Assembly (NCBI GenBank): GCA_963742405.1
Contig: CAVUMB010000005.1
Location: 620,001 to 684,000, forward strand
Reading direction: 5' to 3'
Length of the DNA stretch: 64,000 bases
Source: JAGVSR01 sp963742405
GTDB lineage: Bacteria > Pseudomonadota > Alphaproteobacteria > Rhizobiales > Hyphomicrobiaceae
The translations under genes and the position numbers were made by a program. Below the pieces are notes generated by a model. The model ran no database searches. It had not been told where the DNA came from and saw nothing but the letters and a program-made list of their open reading frames with translations. Shown piece after piece: positions 1 to 8,490 of the stretch (positions within the stretch are counted from its first letter, which is position 1; each line of letters starts with the position of its first letter).

Positions 1-1844
1 ATCAGCTTGGCGGAATTGCGCGCGGCGATGGCCGGCAACCCGGTCACGCTGAGTTCGTAGGCTGGGTACTCTTTCCTGATGGGTTCGAGTGCCTGATCGA
101 TCTTATCCACGATCGGCAGAATCTGGCTGGCGTCGATGTCCGGCAACCGCGCGGTCACGAGCACCGCACTTTCCGTCTGATCAATGAACCGGTGCACGAG
201 ATGCTTGGGCAGAATATCGACGTAGCTCTTTATCGTCTCGACGCGCGCGTCGCCTGCCTCCGTGAGCCACCGCCGCAAGCTTTCCAGAGACCAGACATTG
301 CCGAGCCCGGCTTCGGTCTCCAGAACCTGGTGCGCCCTTGCGATCACCGCCAGCGTTGAAACGTCATAAAGACCGATGCCCGGAGCGGCGTCGGTGCCCC
401 TCTTCCATTGGATCATCACATGGACGGGATTGGCGCCTGTCAGCTTCTTATCGAGCTTCGCCGTGGCGGCGAGCGCCTGCTCCTTGTCCGGCACCTGGTC
501 GGCGAGCCGGTACATAGGCGTCAGCTGCGAATAGGCCCAGCCGGTGAAACCCACCGCGCCGATACCGAAAGCGACAAAGATGATCGGCCACGAGATGACG
601 AACGCAATGATTTTTTCTGTCACTCTCTGCAGGAGACCGACACCACCGGTGTCATGTTCCTTGATGTCCGGAATGGTTTCCGCTTCGGGCTGAATGAGAA
701 GAGCCGCCAGCGTCGGAACAACCACCGCGACGGCGATATAGGAGATCGCCACAGCCAGCAGAGCCGCCTGCCCGAAAGTTCGGATCAACGCAGAATCGGC
801 GAACTGGAACGACACCAGCGCCAGCGCGGCGTTCATGGCCGTCAGCAGGCAGGCCGGCGCCACGTCACGCACGGCGTTTTTTGCCGCCTCGACCCGCGGC
901 ACGCCAGCCAAAATATCGCGCCGGATCGCGAACACCAGATGCATGCTGTCGGAGAATCCCGACACCAGAATCAGCGGCGTAATGACGTTGACGAAAAGAT
1001 TGAGCCGATAATCCAGGCCACCGAGCACGCCCAGCGTCCAAAGGATTGCGATCGTCGGCCCCGCCACCGCAATCAGCGTCAGCGACAGACGCCGAAAAAA
1101 CAAAAACGCGACGCTGAGACCAGCGAGAAACCCAAGCCCGTTGTAGACGAGCCGGTCGCGCTCGACGGCGTTGCGGATTTCAAGTTGCATCACCGGCGCA
1201 CCGGTGAGCTTGGCATTCAGACCCGATCCCTCCAACTCCTTATCGACGACCGCCTGAATACCGCCGATGACCGTCCGCGCGGTCTGCGCCTCGACCACCT
1301 TGCGATCCAGCGCAATGACGATCAGTGCCAGTTCGCCGTCTTCCGAGATGAACTTGCCTTTGACGATATCGTTGGCCTTTAGGGCGGCCACCATCGCGTC
1401 GAACGCCGGGCCATCATCAGGCAACACATCGGGAACCACCGGCGCGGCGTACCCGGTCGCATCGGGCTTGGATCGCGCCGAGAGCATCGACACGATGCCA
1501 TCGACCCCATCCGTCAGTTGCAGTTCGACGACCATGTTGACGACGGCCTGCAACCCCGCCCGCGTCACAAGGTTCTTGCCATCCACGGCAACCAGCACAT
1601 CGTATTCGCTCGAAGGAAAGCGCCGGTCGATTTCCTCGTATTGACGGAATTCCTTGGTGTCGGTTCGGAACAGTTCTGCCAGACTGTCATCGACACGCAG
1701 ATTCATCAGCCCATAGACGGCGAACGCCGTGATGAGCGCGATGAGAAGCGCGGAGAAACGCGGCGCCTTCAGCGCCACGAGCCCCAATTTGTCGATCCCG
1801 AACGAGAACAGAAACGAGCGGCGCGGCGCGTCCCCGGATGCCAT
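1..1844 (-). CDS. MMPL-type RND superfamily exporter (3' part cut off by window edge)
   Basis: Inner-membrane transporter of the RND superfamily, MMPL/COG1033 type, which moves lipids or other hydrophobic compounds. The 614 codons seen begin MASGDAPRRSF; an in-frame TAG lies directly upstream of the ATG and a GAGGGG ribosome site about 10 bases before it, so the start is firm. The visible order is a first membrane helix near residues 25-50, a large periplasmic loop (about 50-235), then a block of membrane helices including DYRLNLFVNVITPLILVSGF, typical of the sterol-sensing-like RND core, then a second periplasmic loop that leaves the window. No adaptor or outer-membrane partner lies upstream, which fits stand-alone MMPL exporters such as the hopanoid-associated HpnN group. 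Substrate is unknown; I see no hopanoid gene within the window. Confidence 0.88.
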   Translation of the reverse strand, partial: MASGDAPRRSFLFSFGIDKLGLVALKAPRFSALLIALITAFAVYGLMNLRVDDSLAELFRTDTKEFRQYEEIDRRFPSSEYDVLVAVDGKNLVTRAGLQAVVNMVVELQLTDGVDGIVSMLSARSKPDATGYAAPVVPDVLPDDGPAFDAMVAALKANDIVKGKFISEDGELALIVIALDRKVVEAQTARTVIGGIQAVVDKELEGSGLNAKLTGAPVMQLEIRNAVERDRLVYNGLGFLAGLSVAFLFFRRLSLTLIAVAGPTIAILWTLGVLGGLDYRLNLFVNVITPLILVSGFSDSMHLVFAIRRDILAGVPRVEAAKNAVRDVAPACLLTAMNAALALVSFQFADSALIRTFGQAALLAVAISYIAVAVVVPTLAALLIQPEAETIPDIKEHDTGGVGLLQRVTEKIIAFVISWPIIFVAFGIGAVGFTGWAYSQLTPMYRLADQVPDKEQALAATAKLDKKLTGANPVHVMIQWKRGTDAAPGIGLYDVSTLAVIARAHQVLETEAGLGNVWSLESLRRWLTEAGDARVETIKSYVDILPKHLVHRFIDQTESAVLVTARLPDIDASQILPIVDKIDQALEPIRKEYPAYELSVTGLPAIAARNSAKL

Positions 1845-2099
1845 CTAGATTATCCCCTCTGGGCCGGCCGATGTCGTTGCAGTGCCCCGGCACGTCCCCC
1901 CGGCGGGCACCCTATAACCGCTTCGCCTCGAACGCCAAAGACCTTTGCAGTCCGGCCCGCAGGGAGGGCTTCAGCGTGACAGGAGGTCCCGATCTCTTCA
2001 AACCGCCATCTTGAGAGCCTAAGCCTTTCATATTAAAAGCCGCACCATAGCCATGGCGCGCCGACGCCTGGCCCGTACAGGTGCGGCAATTGCGAGATC

Positions 2100-2327
2100 A
2101 TGGCCGACAAAACGATCGATACCCGCGGGATGCCCTGTCCGCTTCCAATCCTCAAGGCCCGCAAGGCCATCGGCGAGTTGCCGGTCGGCGGCATTCTAGA
2201 AGTGCTGGCGACGGACCCGGGCGCGCACGACGACTTTCGGGTTTTTGCCGAAACGACGGGACACGTCCTGTTGGACGGCAGCCAATCCGACGGCGTCTTC
2301 CGATTTCTGATCCGCCGGATGCGCTGA
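2100..2327 (+). CDS. TusA-family sulfur carrier protein
   Basis: Small cytoplasmic sulfur-relay protein of 75 residues, the usual TusA length. The family signature is present near the N-terminus: RGMPCPLPILKARKAI, with the sulfur-accepting cysteine at residue 13 in the CPxP motif. Members pass persulfide sulfur to tRNA thiolation, molybdenum cofactor or sulfur oxidation enzymes. Nothing beside it narrows the role, although a molybdate uptake unit lies 3 kb downstream. It starts at ATG in atcATGGCC, follows the divergent exporter gene and precedes tRNA-Val. TusA, YeeD and SirA-type proteins cannot be separated here. Confidence 0.9.
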   Translation: MADKTIDTRGMPCPLPILKARKAIGELPVGGILEVLATDPGAHDDFRVFAETTGHVLLDGSQSDGVFRFLIRRMR

Positions 2328-2448
2328 CCGGCCACGACACGCCGCGCGGCGACCAGTCCGGTCCGCTTGACACCCTGACGGCGGCTCTTCATAACGCGCC
2401 TCTCGGACGGCTTTCGCACGACGCGAGACATTATTTGCGATCCGGACC

Positions 2449-2523
2449 GGGCGGTTAGCTCAGCGGTAGAGCACACCCTTCACACGGGTGGGGTCGCAGG
2501 TTCAATCCCTGCACCGCCCACCA
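2449..2523 (+). tRNA. tRNA-Val (anticodon CAC)
   Basis: Full cloverleaf read by eye: acceptor GGGCGGT pairs with ACCGCCC, D arm GCTC/GAGC, anticodon stem CACCC/GGGTG around the seven-base loop TTCACAC, T arm GCAGG/CCTGC with loop TTCAATC, discriminator A and an encoded CCA end. Loop positions 34-36 are CAC, so it reads GUG valine codons. It stands alone between the TusA-like gene and the cNMP/TrxR-like gene. Confidence 0.96.
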
Positions 2524-2701
2524 TAAAAAAATACAAAATCATCGAGCATTGAAGAATGACGCCGTACCGGTGGGCCGACGTCTGCGTTCGGCGACGACGT
2601 TAGACGTGCGGTGTAACCATAGTAGACGTTGGCATTCGGCGCAGGGTTTCCGATGATGGGTCGCGCCGGGCACGACCGCACAGGATGAAGGGCCTCAATT
2701 A

Positions 2702-4297
2702 ATGGAATACGCCGCGCCTGACTTATCGACCTATGTCCGCAAGCCTCTGGAGCCTGCCCATGTCGCGCAGTTACATGCTGCGGGCGAGATCGTGAATTTT
2801 GCGCCGGGCGAGACTCTCGTCGCTTTTGGCCAACCCAGCGACGCGTTCTTCTACATTCTCGAAGGCGAGGCTGCCGCTTTTGACGAGGTGACGGGAGAAC
2901 GCTACGGCAACGCGACGCTGGGTCCCACGCAATTCACTGGCGAGATGAGCTTGTTGACCGGCGGCACGGCCATGCTGACCAATCGAGCCATTACACCCTT
3001 GCGCGCAATCCGGGTTCCGCGTGGCGCGGTATTGCAGTTGATGTCCGCTATCCCTGACATGAGCGATATCATCGTGACGGTCCTGGCCGCCCGTCGTAGA
3101 CGCCTTATTGACAGCGATCAGGCGGGATTGACGCTGATCGGAGCCGCTGATGATCGCGACGTTCGGCGCGTCGAAGCGTTTGCCGCGTCCAATCGAATTC
3201 CGTTCCGATCGTTGGCACTGGACAGTGCCGAGGCACATATGCTCGCCACGCGCTGCGAGATCACCGCCGGCCAACCTGCAGTCGTACTCGGTGAAGCCAC
3301 GGTGTTAACGGACCCGACCCCACGCAGCATCGCGCGGCACTTCGGGCTGGACTCAGCTGTCGAGGAAGGCGCCCAATTCGATGTTGTCATCGTCGGCGCC
3401 GGACCTGCAGGGATCGCCGCTGGCGTTTACGCCGGGGCGGAAGGTCTGCGCGCCCTCGTGATCGATGAATTATCCGTCGGTGGTCAGGCAGCAACGTCGT
3501 CGCGCATTGAGAATTACATGGGCTTTCCTACCGGCATATCGGGCGCAGACCTTTGCGCACGCGGCGAAATTCAAGCGCTGAAATTCGGTACCCGTTTCGC
3601 CGTCCCGCGCCGGGTTTGCGTCATCCACGAGACCGCTGACGGTTTTGCGCTGGAACTGGACGATGGTGTCAATGTGAAGGGCCGGGCCATCGTCGTTGCG
3701 ACTGGCGTGCAATATCGCCGCTTGCCGATCGCTCGTCTCGACGAATTTGAAGGTGCAGGCGTGTCCTATGCCGCCACCGAGATCGAGGCGCGCCATCTGC
3801 GCGGCGGAGACGCCATCGTTGTCGGAGGCGGCAATTCTGCCGGCCAAGCGGCCATGTTCCTCAGCCAGCGCGCGGGCCATGTTCATCTTGTGGTGCGCGG
3901 CACTTCGCTTTCGGCCTCGATGTCCGAATACCTGATCGATCGCATTCACAAGACGCCCTCAATCACTCTGCATTTCCGATCGGAAGTGACCGGCCTTGAT
4001 GGCGGCGACCGCCTTGAGCGCGTGACGTTGGCCAAACAGGACAGCGGAAATACGGTCCAGCTACCTGCCGCTGGGCTTTTTCTGATGGTCGGAGCAGCCC
4101 CCAACACAAGTTGGCTTTCAGAATTCTTGGAATTGGATAAGCAAGGATACATCATAAGCGCGTCGGACTTCTGCACATCGCGCTCAGGCGTGTTTGCAGT
4201 GGGCGACGTCCGCGCCACATCAGTAAAGCGGGTCGCCTCGGCGGTTGGCGAAGGCTCGATCGTCATTTCGAGGGTGTGGAAATACCTGGCCGGCTGA
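2702..4297 (+). CDS. cyclic nucleotide-binding domain fused to thioredoxin-reductase-like flavoprotein
   Basis: A 531-residue cytoplasmic fusion. Residues about 20-140 form a cNMP-binding (CRP-like) sensor domain. From about residue 225 follows a pyridine nucleotide-disulfide oxidoreductase: FAD motif DVVIVGAGPAGIAAG near 226-240, the conserved GGQAATSSRIENYMGFP segment, the NADPH motif VVGGGNSAGQAAMF near 373, and the C-terminal GVFAVGDVR FAD motif. Known bacterial fusions of this design are annotated as thioredoxin reductase, but the redox CxxC expected just before the NADPH motif is replaced by YAATEIEA (near 355), so it cannot reduce thioredoxin by the normal route. It may act as an NAD(P)H:flavin or ferredoxin-type reductase under ligand control. 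A ribosome site GAAGGG precedes ATG. No operon partner. Confidence 0.88.
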   Translation: MEYAAPDLSTYVRKPLEPAHVAQLHAAGEIVNFAPGETLVAFGQPSDAFFYILEGEAAAFDEVTGERYGNATLGPTQFTGEMSLLTGGTAMLTNRAITPLRAIRVPRGAVLQLMSAIPDMSDIIVTVLAARRRRLIDSDQAGLTLIGAADDRDVRRVEAFAASNRIPFRSLALDSAEAHMLATRCEITAGQPAVVLGEATVLTDPTPRSIARHFGLDSAVEEGAQFDVVIVGAGPAGIAAGVYAGAEGLRALVIDELSVGGQAATSSRIENYMGFPTGISGADLCARGEIQALKFGTRFAVPRRVCVIHETADGFALELDDGVNVKGRAIVVATGVQYRRLPIARLDEFEGAGVSYAATEIEARHLRGGDAIVVGGGNSAGQAAMFLSQRAGHVHLVVRGTSLSASMSEYLIDRIHKTPSITLHFRSEVTGLDGGDRLERVTLAKQDSGNTVQLPAAGLFLMVGAAPNTSWLSEFLELDKQGYIISASDFCTSRSGVFAVGDVRATSVKRVASAVGEGSIVISRVWKYLAG

Positions 4298-4354
4298 CGT
4301 GAGCTGCAGATCGTGACCCACGTGCGCGAGGTCCGCCCTCCGCTTCTATCCCGG

Positions 4355-5227
4355 CTAATCCAATCTCGCTGCAACCTTGCGCACATACGCGGCATAGGCC
4401 GACTTGCCGAGGCGATCGAGCCACGGACCCATCTTATCGATCGTCGTAAAACCTTGTCGCAGCGCGATCTCCTCCGGACAGCAAATCTTCAGGCTCTGGC
4501 GCTGCTCAAGCGTCGACACGAACTCACCCGCCGCCAGTAAGCTGTCGAACGTTCCGGTGTCGAGCCAGGCAAAACCGCGGCCCATGCGGATGACGTTGAG
4601 TTTTCCAGCTTGAAGATAGCGCTCGTTGACCGTGGTAATTTCCAGTTCACCGCGCGCCGAGGGTTTGATGTCCCGCGCGATCCCAACCACGTCGTTGTCG
4701 TAGAAGTAGAGCCCCGTCACGGCGAAATTTGATTTCGGTGCGATCGGCTTTTCTTCGATCGAGGTAGCCCGGCCCGTTGCATCGAACGCAACCACGCCAT
4801 AGCGTTCCGAGTCCGCAACTTCATAGGCGAATATGCTGGCGCCGATGGGCGTCGCCACAGCGTGGCTCAGCAGCTCCGGCAATCCATGCCCGTAAAAGAT
4901 GTTGTCGCCAAGGACGAGAGCGACGCGATCCGTCCCGATAAAATCGGCGCCGATGATGAACGCTTGGGCGAGCCCATCGGGCGCCGGTTGGACGGCGTAG
5001 GATATCGACAGGCCGAGCAGATCGCCGTCGCCGAGCAAATGTTTGAACAGCGGCTGATCCTGCGGCGTCGTGATGATGAGAATCTCGCGGATGCCGGCCA
5101 GCATCAGCACCGACAACGGGTAATAGATCATCGGCTTGTCGTACACGGGCAATAGCTGCTTGGAGACCGCATAGGTCAACGGATACAGCCGCGTGCCACT
5201 GCCGCCCGCCAGAATGATGCCCTTCAT
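4355..5227 (-). CDS. rmlA: glucose-1-phosphate thymidylyltransferase
   Basis: Makes dTDP-glucose from dTTP and glucose 1-phosphate, the first step to dTDP-L-rhamnose and related surface sugars. The start at 5227 gives the canonical N-terminus MKGIILAGGSGTRLYPLT with the GxGTRxxPxT nucleotide-binding loop, then KQLLPVYDKPMIYYP; the 290-residue length equals the family norm. An in-frame start at 5347 would add 40 residues with no homology-like character and is rejected. Further signature: LVLGDNIFYGHG and the GFAWLDTGTFDSL region. rmlB, rmlC and rmlD are not in this window, so the pathway is either scattered or the product feeds a different polymer. Divergent from modA. Confidence 0.95.
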   Translation of the reverse strand: MKGIILAGGSGTRLYPLTYAVSKQLLPVYDKPMIYYPLSVLMLAGIREILIITTPQDQPLFKHLLGDGDLLGLSISYAVQPAPDGLAQAFIIGADFIGTDRVALVLGDNIFYGHGLPELLSHAVATPIGASIFAYEVADSERYGVVAFDATGRATSIEEKPIAPKSNFAVTGLYFYDNDVVGIARDIKPSARGELEITTVNERYLQAGKLNVIRMGRGFAWLDTGTFDSLLAAGEFVSTLEQRQSLKICCPEEIALRQGFTTIDKMGPWLDRLGKSAYAAYVRKVAARLD

Positions 5228-5362
5228 GCCAACGGTCCTTTGCCGGTCTCTGCCATCGCTTGTTTCGCTGACGATCGGACGGCAAACCGTACAGCGCGCT
5301 CGACTTGTAATTGGATACTTCGAAAAACGACAATGCCCAGGTGGCATTTTACATCCGCACGC

Positions 5363-5384
5363 GATATATCCGAACAGCTATATC
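5363..5384. promoter_or_regulatory. candidate molybdate-responsive operator (Mo-box-like inverted repeat)
   Basis: A perfect six-base inverted repeat GATATA-N10-TATATC lies 20 bases upstream of the modA start, between rmlA and modA. The AT-rich TATAT half sites in mirror order resemble the Mo-box bound by ModE-type regulators. A modE-like gene lies at the other end of the mod unit. The spacing differs from the enteric consensus, so this is a candidate only. Confidence 0.4.
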
Positions 5385-5403
5385 CGTGCTGGAGAGACGA
5401 TCG

Positions 5404-6222
5404 ATGCATCTTTTGAGGTATTTGAAGTTACGTCTGGCTGTTGCCATTGCCGTACCTGTAACTTTCGCAGCGGGCTGGTGCGATACGGGGGTCGCCGAAA
5501 CCCCGCCCACCAGCGGAGTTGCGTCTAGTGTCACCATCTTCGCCGCCTCAAGCCTTAAGAACGTTCTCGACGCGGCCGGCAAAGCTACCCAGGACGCCGG
5601 AAAGCTAAAACTGGTCGTGGCGCTCGCGTCTTCGTCCGCCCTGGCCAAACAAATCGAGCAAGGCGCGCCCGCCGACGTCTTCATCAGCGCCGATGCCGAT
5701 TGGATGGACTATCTCGTCGGCAAAGATCTGGTGCGCGCCAACACACGCACCGTTGTTGCAACCAACACGTTGGTGCTTATCGCACCGCGGTCGAGCCAAA
5801 CGCAGGTGATCCTGACGCCCGGCGTGGATTTGGCCAGCATCCTCGGCGACGGGCGCCTTGCTGTTGCTGATGTCAAAGCCGTCCCGGCCGGCAAGTATGC
5901 CAAGGCCGCCTTGCAAAACATGGGTGCCTGGGCCGGCGTCGAAAACAAATTGGCTCCGGCGGAAAATGTTCGTGCCGCCTTAGCGCTCGTCTCGCGCGCG
6001 GAGGCGCCGCTTGGAATTGTCTATGCTTCCGACGCCAATGCCGATCCAACCGTGCGCATCGTTGCGACGTTCCCCGCCAACTCCCATCCAGCAATCGTTT
6101 ATCCCGCCGCCGTGACGAAGGCTGCGGCCTCGCCCGACGCGGCGGCAGCTTTCATCGCCTTTCTCAAGTCAAGCCAAGGCGCAGAGTTGTTTGCAGCACA
6201 TGGCTTTGGCCCGGCGCAGTGA
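5404..6222 (+). CDS. modA: molybdate ABC transporter, periplasmic binding protein
   Basis: Captures molybdate (or tungstate) in the periplasm and hands it to ModB. The chosen ATG follows GGAGAG at good spacing and gives MHLLRYLKLRLAVAIAVPV, a clear signal peptide ending near GVAE; the longer in-frame start at 5311 would bury it. The mature part opens with the ModA signature VTIFAASSLKNVLDAAGK, the oxyanion-contacting ASSL segment, followed by ASSSALAKQIEQGAPADVFISAD. At 272 residues it is of normal length. First gene of modABC, 15 bases ahead of modB. Confidence 0.95.
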   Translation: MHLLRYLKLRLAVAIAVPVTFAAGWCDTGVAETPPTSGVASSVTIFAASSLKNVLDAAGKATQDAGKLKLVVALASSSALAKQIEQGAPADVFISADADWMDYLVGKDLVRANTRTVVATNTLVLIAPRSSQTQVILTPGVDLASILGDGRLAVADVKAVPAGKYAKAALQNMGAWAGVENKLAPAENVRAALALVSRAEAPLGIVYASDANADPTVRIVATFPANSHPAIVYPAAVTKAAASPDAAAAFIAFLKSSQGAELFAAHGFGPAQ

Positions 6223-6237
6223 TCGAAGAGAAGACCG

Positions 6238-6948
6238 ATGCCAGAGTTCATGCCAGAATTCACGCCTGAAGAATGGACGGCCATTGGCCTGAGCTTGCGG
6301 GTCGCCATCACGGCAACGCTGGTGTCACTTCCTGTCGCGATTTTAGCCGGATTTGCACTCGCGAGATGGTCATTTCCAGGCAAGACCCTGCTCAACGGCC
6401 TCTTGCATCTGCCGCTCGTGCTGCCGCCGGTCGTCACAGGTTACCTGCTACTGCTTTCGTTTGGGCGGCAGGGGCCGGCCGGGGCATTTCTTTATAACAC
6501 GCTCGGACTGACGTTCTCGTTTCGCTGGACCGGCGCGGCGCTGGCCGCGGCAGTAATGAGCTTTCCGCTCATGCTGCGCGCTATTCGCCTATCGTTCGAG
6601 ACCATCGACCGCCGTCTGGAACGAGCCGCCGGCACGCTCGGTGCGGGCCCACTGGCGACATTCTTCACCGTCACGTTGCCGCTCGCCGCGCCCGGTATCC
6701 TCGTCGGCATCATTCTCTGTTTTGCCAAGGCACTCGGCGAATTCGGCGCCACGATCACGTTCGTCTCCAACATACCCGGCGAAACCCAGACGATCCCCTC
6801 CGCCATCTACACCTACACACAAGTGCCCGGCGGCGAGGCAAGCGCACTGCGCCTTGCTGCCGTGTCTGTCACTATCGCGCTGCTGGCGCTCATCGCGTCC
6901 GAAGTCTTGAGCCAGAAGGTCCTCAAGCGCACCTCGGTCTTCGAATGA
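6238..6948 (+). CDS. modB: molybdate ABC transporter, permease
   Basis: Inner-membrane permease of the molybdate importer, 236 residues with about five to six hydrophobic helices. The cytoplasmic coupling loop is visible as ERAAGTLGAGPLATFFTVTLPLA, the EAA motif that docks on the ATPase ModC. The stretch PPVVTGYLLLLSFGRQGP is typical of ModB. Its stop overlaps the modC start in an ATGA arrangement, which implies translational coupling. Confidence 0.95.
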   Translation: MPEFMPEFTPEEWTAIGLSLRVAITATLVSLPVAILAGFALARWSFPGKTLLNGLLHLPLVLPPVVTGYLLLLSFGRQGPAGAFLYNTLGLTFSFRWTGAALAAAVMSFPLMLRAIRLSFETIDRRLERAAGTLGAGPLATFFTVTLPLAAPGILVGIILCFAKALGEFGATITFVSNIPGETQTIPSAIYTYTQVPGGEASALRLAAVSVTIALLALIASEVLSQKVLKRTSVFE

Positions 6949-7640
6949 GCGCTCTCGAATTCGATTGCACCGCGCACCTTGGCACCTTTGCACTCGAAGC
7001 CGCATTTTCGGCCGGCACGGGCATCACGGTTCTGTTCGGGCCCTCGGGCGCCGGCAAAACGACGATACTGCATCTGATCGCCGGACTGGCAAAACCCGTT
7101 CGCGGCCGCATCGTAATCGGCAGCGACGTGTTGACCGATACAAGCGCCGGCGTGTTCGTTCCCCCCTACAAGCGCCACATCGGTCTCGTGTTCCAGGATG
7201 CGCAACTCTTCCCGCATCTGACCGTCGCGCAGAACCTTGCTTTCGGCAGCTGGTTCAGAGGCCGGGCTGACAACGTCATCGCACGCGAGCATGTCATCGA
7301 GGTGCTCGGCATTTCGCAATTGTTGGCCCGGCGGCCGGCGCGCTTGTCGGGCGGAGAAAAAAGCCGCGTCGCCCTCGCCCGGGCACTGCTGTCCTCGCCC
7401 AACTTGCTGCTGATGGATGAACCCTTGGCGGGACTGGATGAAGACAAACGGCATGCCATCCTGCCGCTCATCGCCCGCGTCCGTGACGAATTCCACGTGC
7501 CGGTGCTGTATGTCACGCACACGCGCGAAGAGGCCGTTCAGCTCGGCGACAGCGCGCTTCGCATCGAGCATGGCCGCATCACAGCGTCGGGCCCGCCAGC
7601 ACAAATCCTAGCCCGTTCATCAGCCACTAGGCTTGCGTAA
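6945..7640 (+). CDS. modC: molybdate ABC transporter, ATPase (short form without TOBE domain)
   Basis: ATP-binding subunit powering ModAB. Walker A FGPSGAGKTTILHL near residue 25, Q-loop VFQDAQLFPHL, signature LSGGEKSRVALARALL, Walker B LLLMDEPLAGLDE and the switch histidine in YVTHTREEA are all present. It has only 231 residues; most ModC proteins are about 350 because they carry a C-terminal TOBE/MOP domain that binds molybdate. That domain is absent here, so feedback inhibition of uptake through ModC is not expected. The 3' end overlaps the convergent modE-like gene by 21 bases. Confidence 0.93.
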   Translation: MSALEFDCTAHLGTFALEAAFSAGTGITVLFGPSGAGKTTILHLIAGLAKPVRGRIVIGSDVLTDTSAGVFVPPYKRHIGLVFQDAQLFPHLTVAQNLAFGSWFRGRADNVIAREHVIEVLGISQLLARRPARLSGGEKSRVALARALLSSPNLLLMDEPLAGLDEDKRHAILPLIARVRDEFHVPVLYVTHTREEAVQLGDSALRIEHGRITASGPPAQILARSSATRLA

Positions 7641-8006
7641 CTTCGCCGATCTTGTCGTCGCGACGGTATTCGATACCAAATGGCTTTCAAAAAAAGTGAT
7701 TGGCTCGGCAAACACGCTGACAGCCTTCGCTTCCATCGCGCGGTACTCGTCCACCAGCCGTTCGCCGAACGGCGTCAGCGACGCCGAGCCCCCGCCCTTG
7801 CCGCCGTGCTGGCGTGCGATGAGCGGTTCGATAAAAAGGCTGTTGAATTCGTCGATGAGGTACCACGCGCGCTTGTACGACATGCCCATGGCTTTCGCGG
7901 CCTGCGCGATCGAACCGTGACGGCCGATGAGTTCAAGTAGCTCGATGCGACCGTGACCAATGTAACGGTCGCGATCGAAATCAATCCGCAGCCGGATCCG
8001 TGTCAT
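7620..8006 (-). CDS. ModE-like winged helix-turn-helix regulator (DNA-binding domain only)
   Basis: A 128-residue cytoplasmic protein that matches the N-terminal DNA-binding half of ModE: GRIELLELIGRHGSIAQAAK, then MGMSYKRAWYLIDEFN, the characteristic LysR-like winged helix with recognition helix. It lacks the C-terminal di-MOP molybdate-sensing part, so either it senses nothing directly or a separate molbindin does the sensing. Convergent with modC and overlapping it by 21 bases, which supports a role in regulating modABC; the candidate operator upstream of modA is a plausible target. Confidence 0.85.
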   Translation of the reverse strand: MTRIRLRIDFDRDRYIGHGRIELLELIGRHGSIAQAAKAMGMSYKRAWYLIDEFNSLFIEPLIARQHGGKGGGSASLTPFGERLVDEYRAMEAKAVSVFAEPITFFESHLVSNTVATTRSAKLRKPSG

Positions 8007-8083
8007 GGCAAATGTCCTTTCCCCCCCGTCCTCATTAACGGCGCGACCGGACAGCAGCCAAGTCTAGAATTTGTGGGGCACGC

Positions 8084-8383
8084 TCAGACGGACTGAGGAA
8101 TATCGGGGTTAGGCCGTTCCCCCTCGACCACCGCCGCGAGCCGAGCGCGATAGGCCGCGCTGCGCAGCTTTGCTCCCAGAACAAATGGCTCGCCGGACAA
8201 GCGCTCCGCGCCGGTGACAGAACCCGTCCGCGTCACGTCACGGCGAAGCTGGCGTAATTCGTATTCGCAGCCGGCAATCATTTGCCCGGCGGATCGATCG
8301 GAGGGTGGTCCGGTCGTGGGCGTGACTTCGGGGCGAGACATGTCACCGCAAAGTCGGTTCCATAAATCCACAACGCTTGCCAT
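8084..8383 (-). CDS. uncharacterised 99-residue protein
   Basis: I do not recognise this protein. The start at 8383 is chosen because a strong GAGGAG ribosome site sits six bases before it; two earlier in-frame ATGs lie on or upstream of that site. It is soluble, with basic and acidic stretches such as CEYELRQLRRDVTRT and YRARLAAVVEGERPNPDIP, no signal peptide and no membrane helix. It lies 77 bases from the modE-like gene on the same strand and may share nothing with it. Confidence 0.6.
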   Translation of the reverse strand: MASVVDLWNRLCGDMSRPEVTPTTGPPSDRSAGQMIAGCEYELRQLRRDVTRTGSVTGAERLSGEPFVLGAKLRSAAYRARLAAVVEGERPNPDIPQSV

Positions 8384-8490
8384 GCTCATCTCCTCAGACT
8401 GCTGAATGAGCATAAGCCGTGCTGTGATTCGTCAGCCGCCGAGCCGGGCGCTCGTCATTCGCCTGTGGGTAAGCAAGGGACGTCTGGGCC

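Noticed and set aside
408..1979. Several long plus-strand frames at the window start
   Set aside because: They lie antisense to the MMPL exporter, whose minus-strand frame reads as a membrane protein with a ribosome site; the plus frames are Arg/Asp/His-rich shadows.
2449..2523. Integration site at the tRNA-Val
   Set aside because: No integrase gene or repeated 3' tRNA end downstream; neighbouring genes look native.
5228..5347. 40-codon N-terminal extension of rmlA
   Set aside because: The canonical MKGIILAGG start is at 5227 and the extra codons have no family match.
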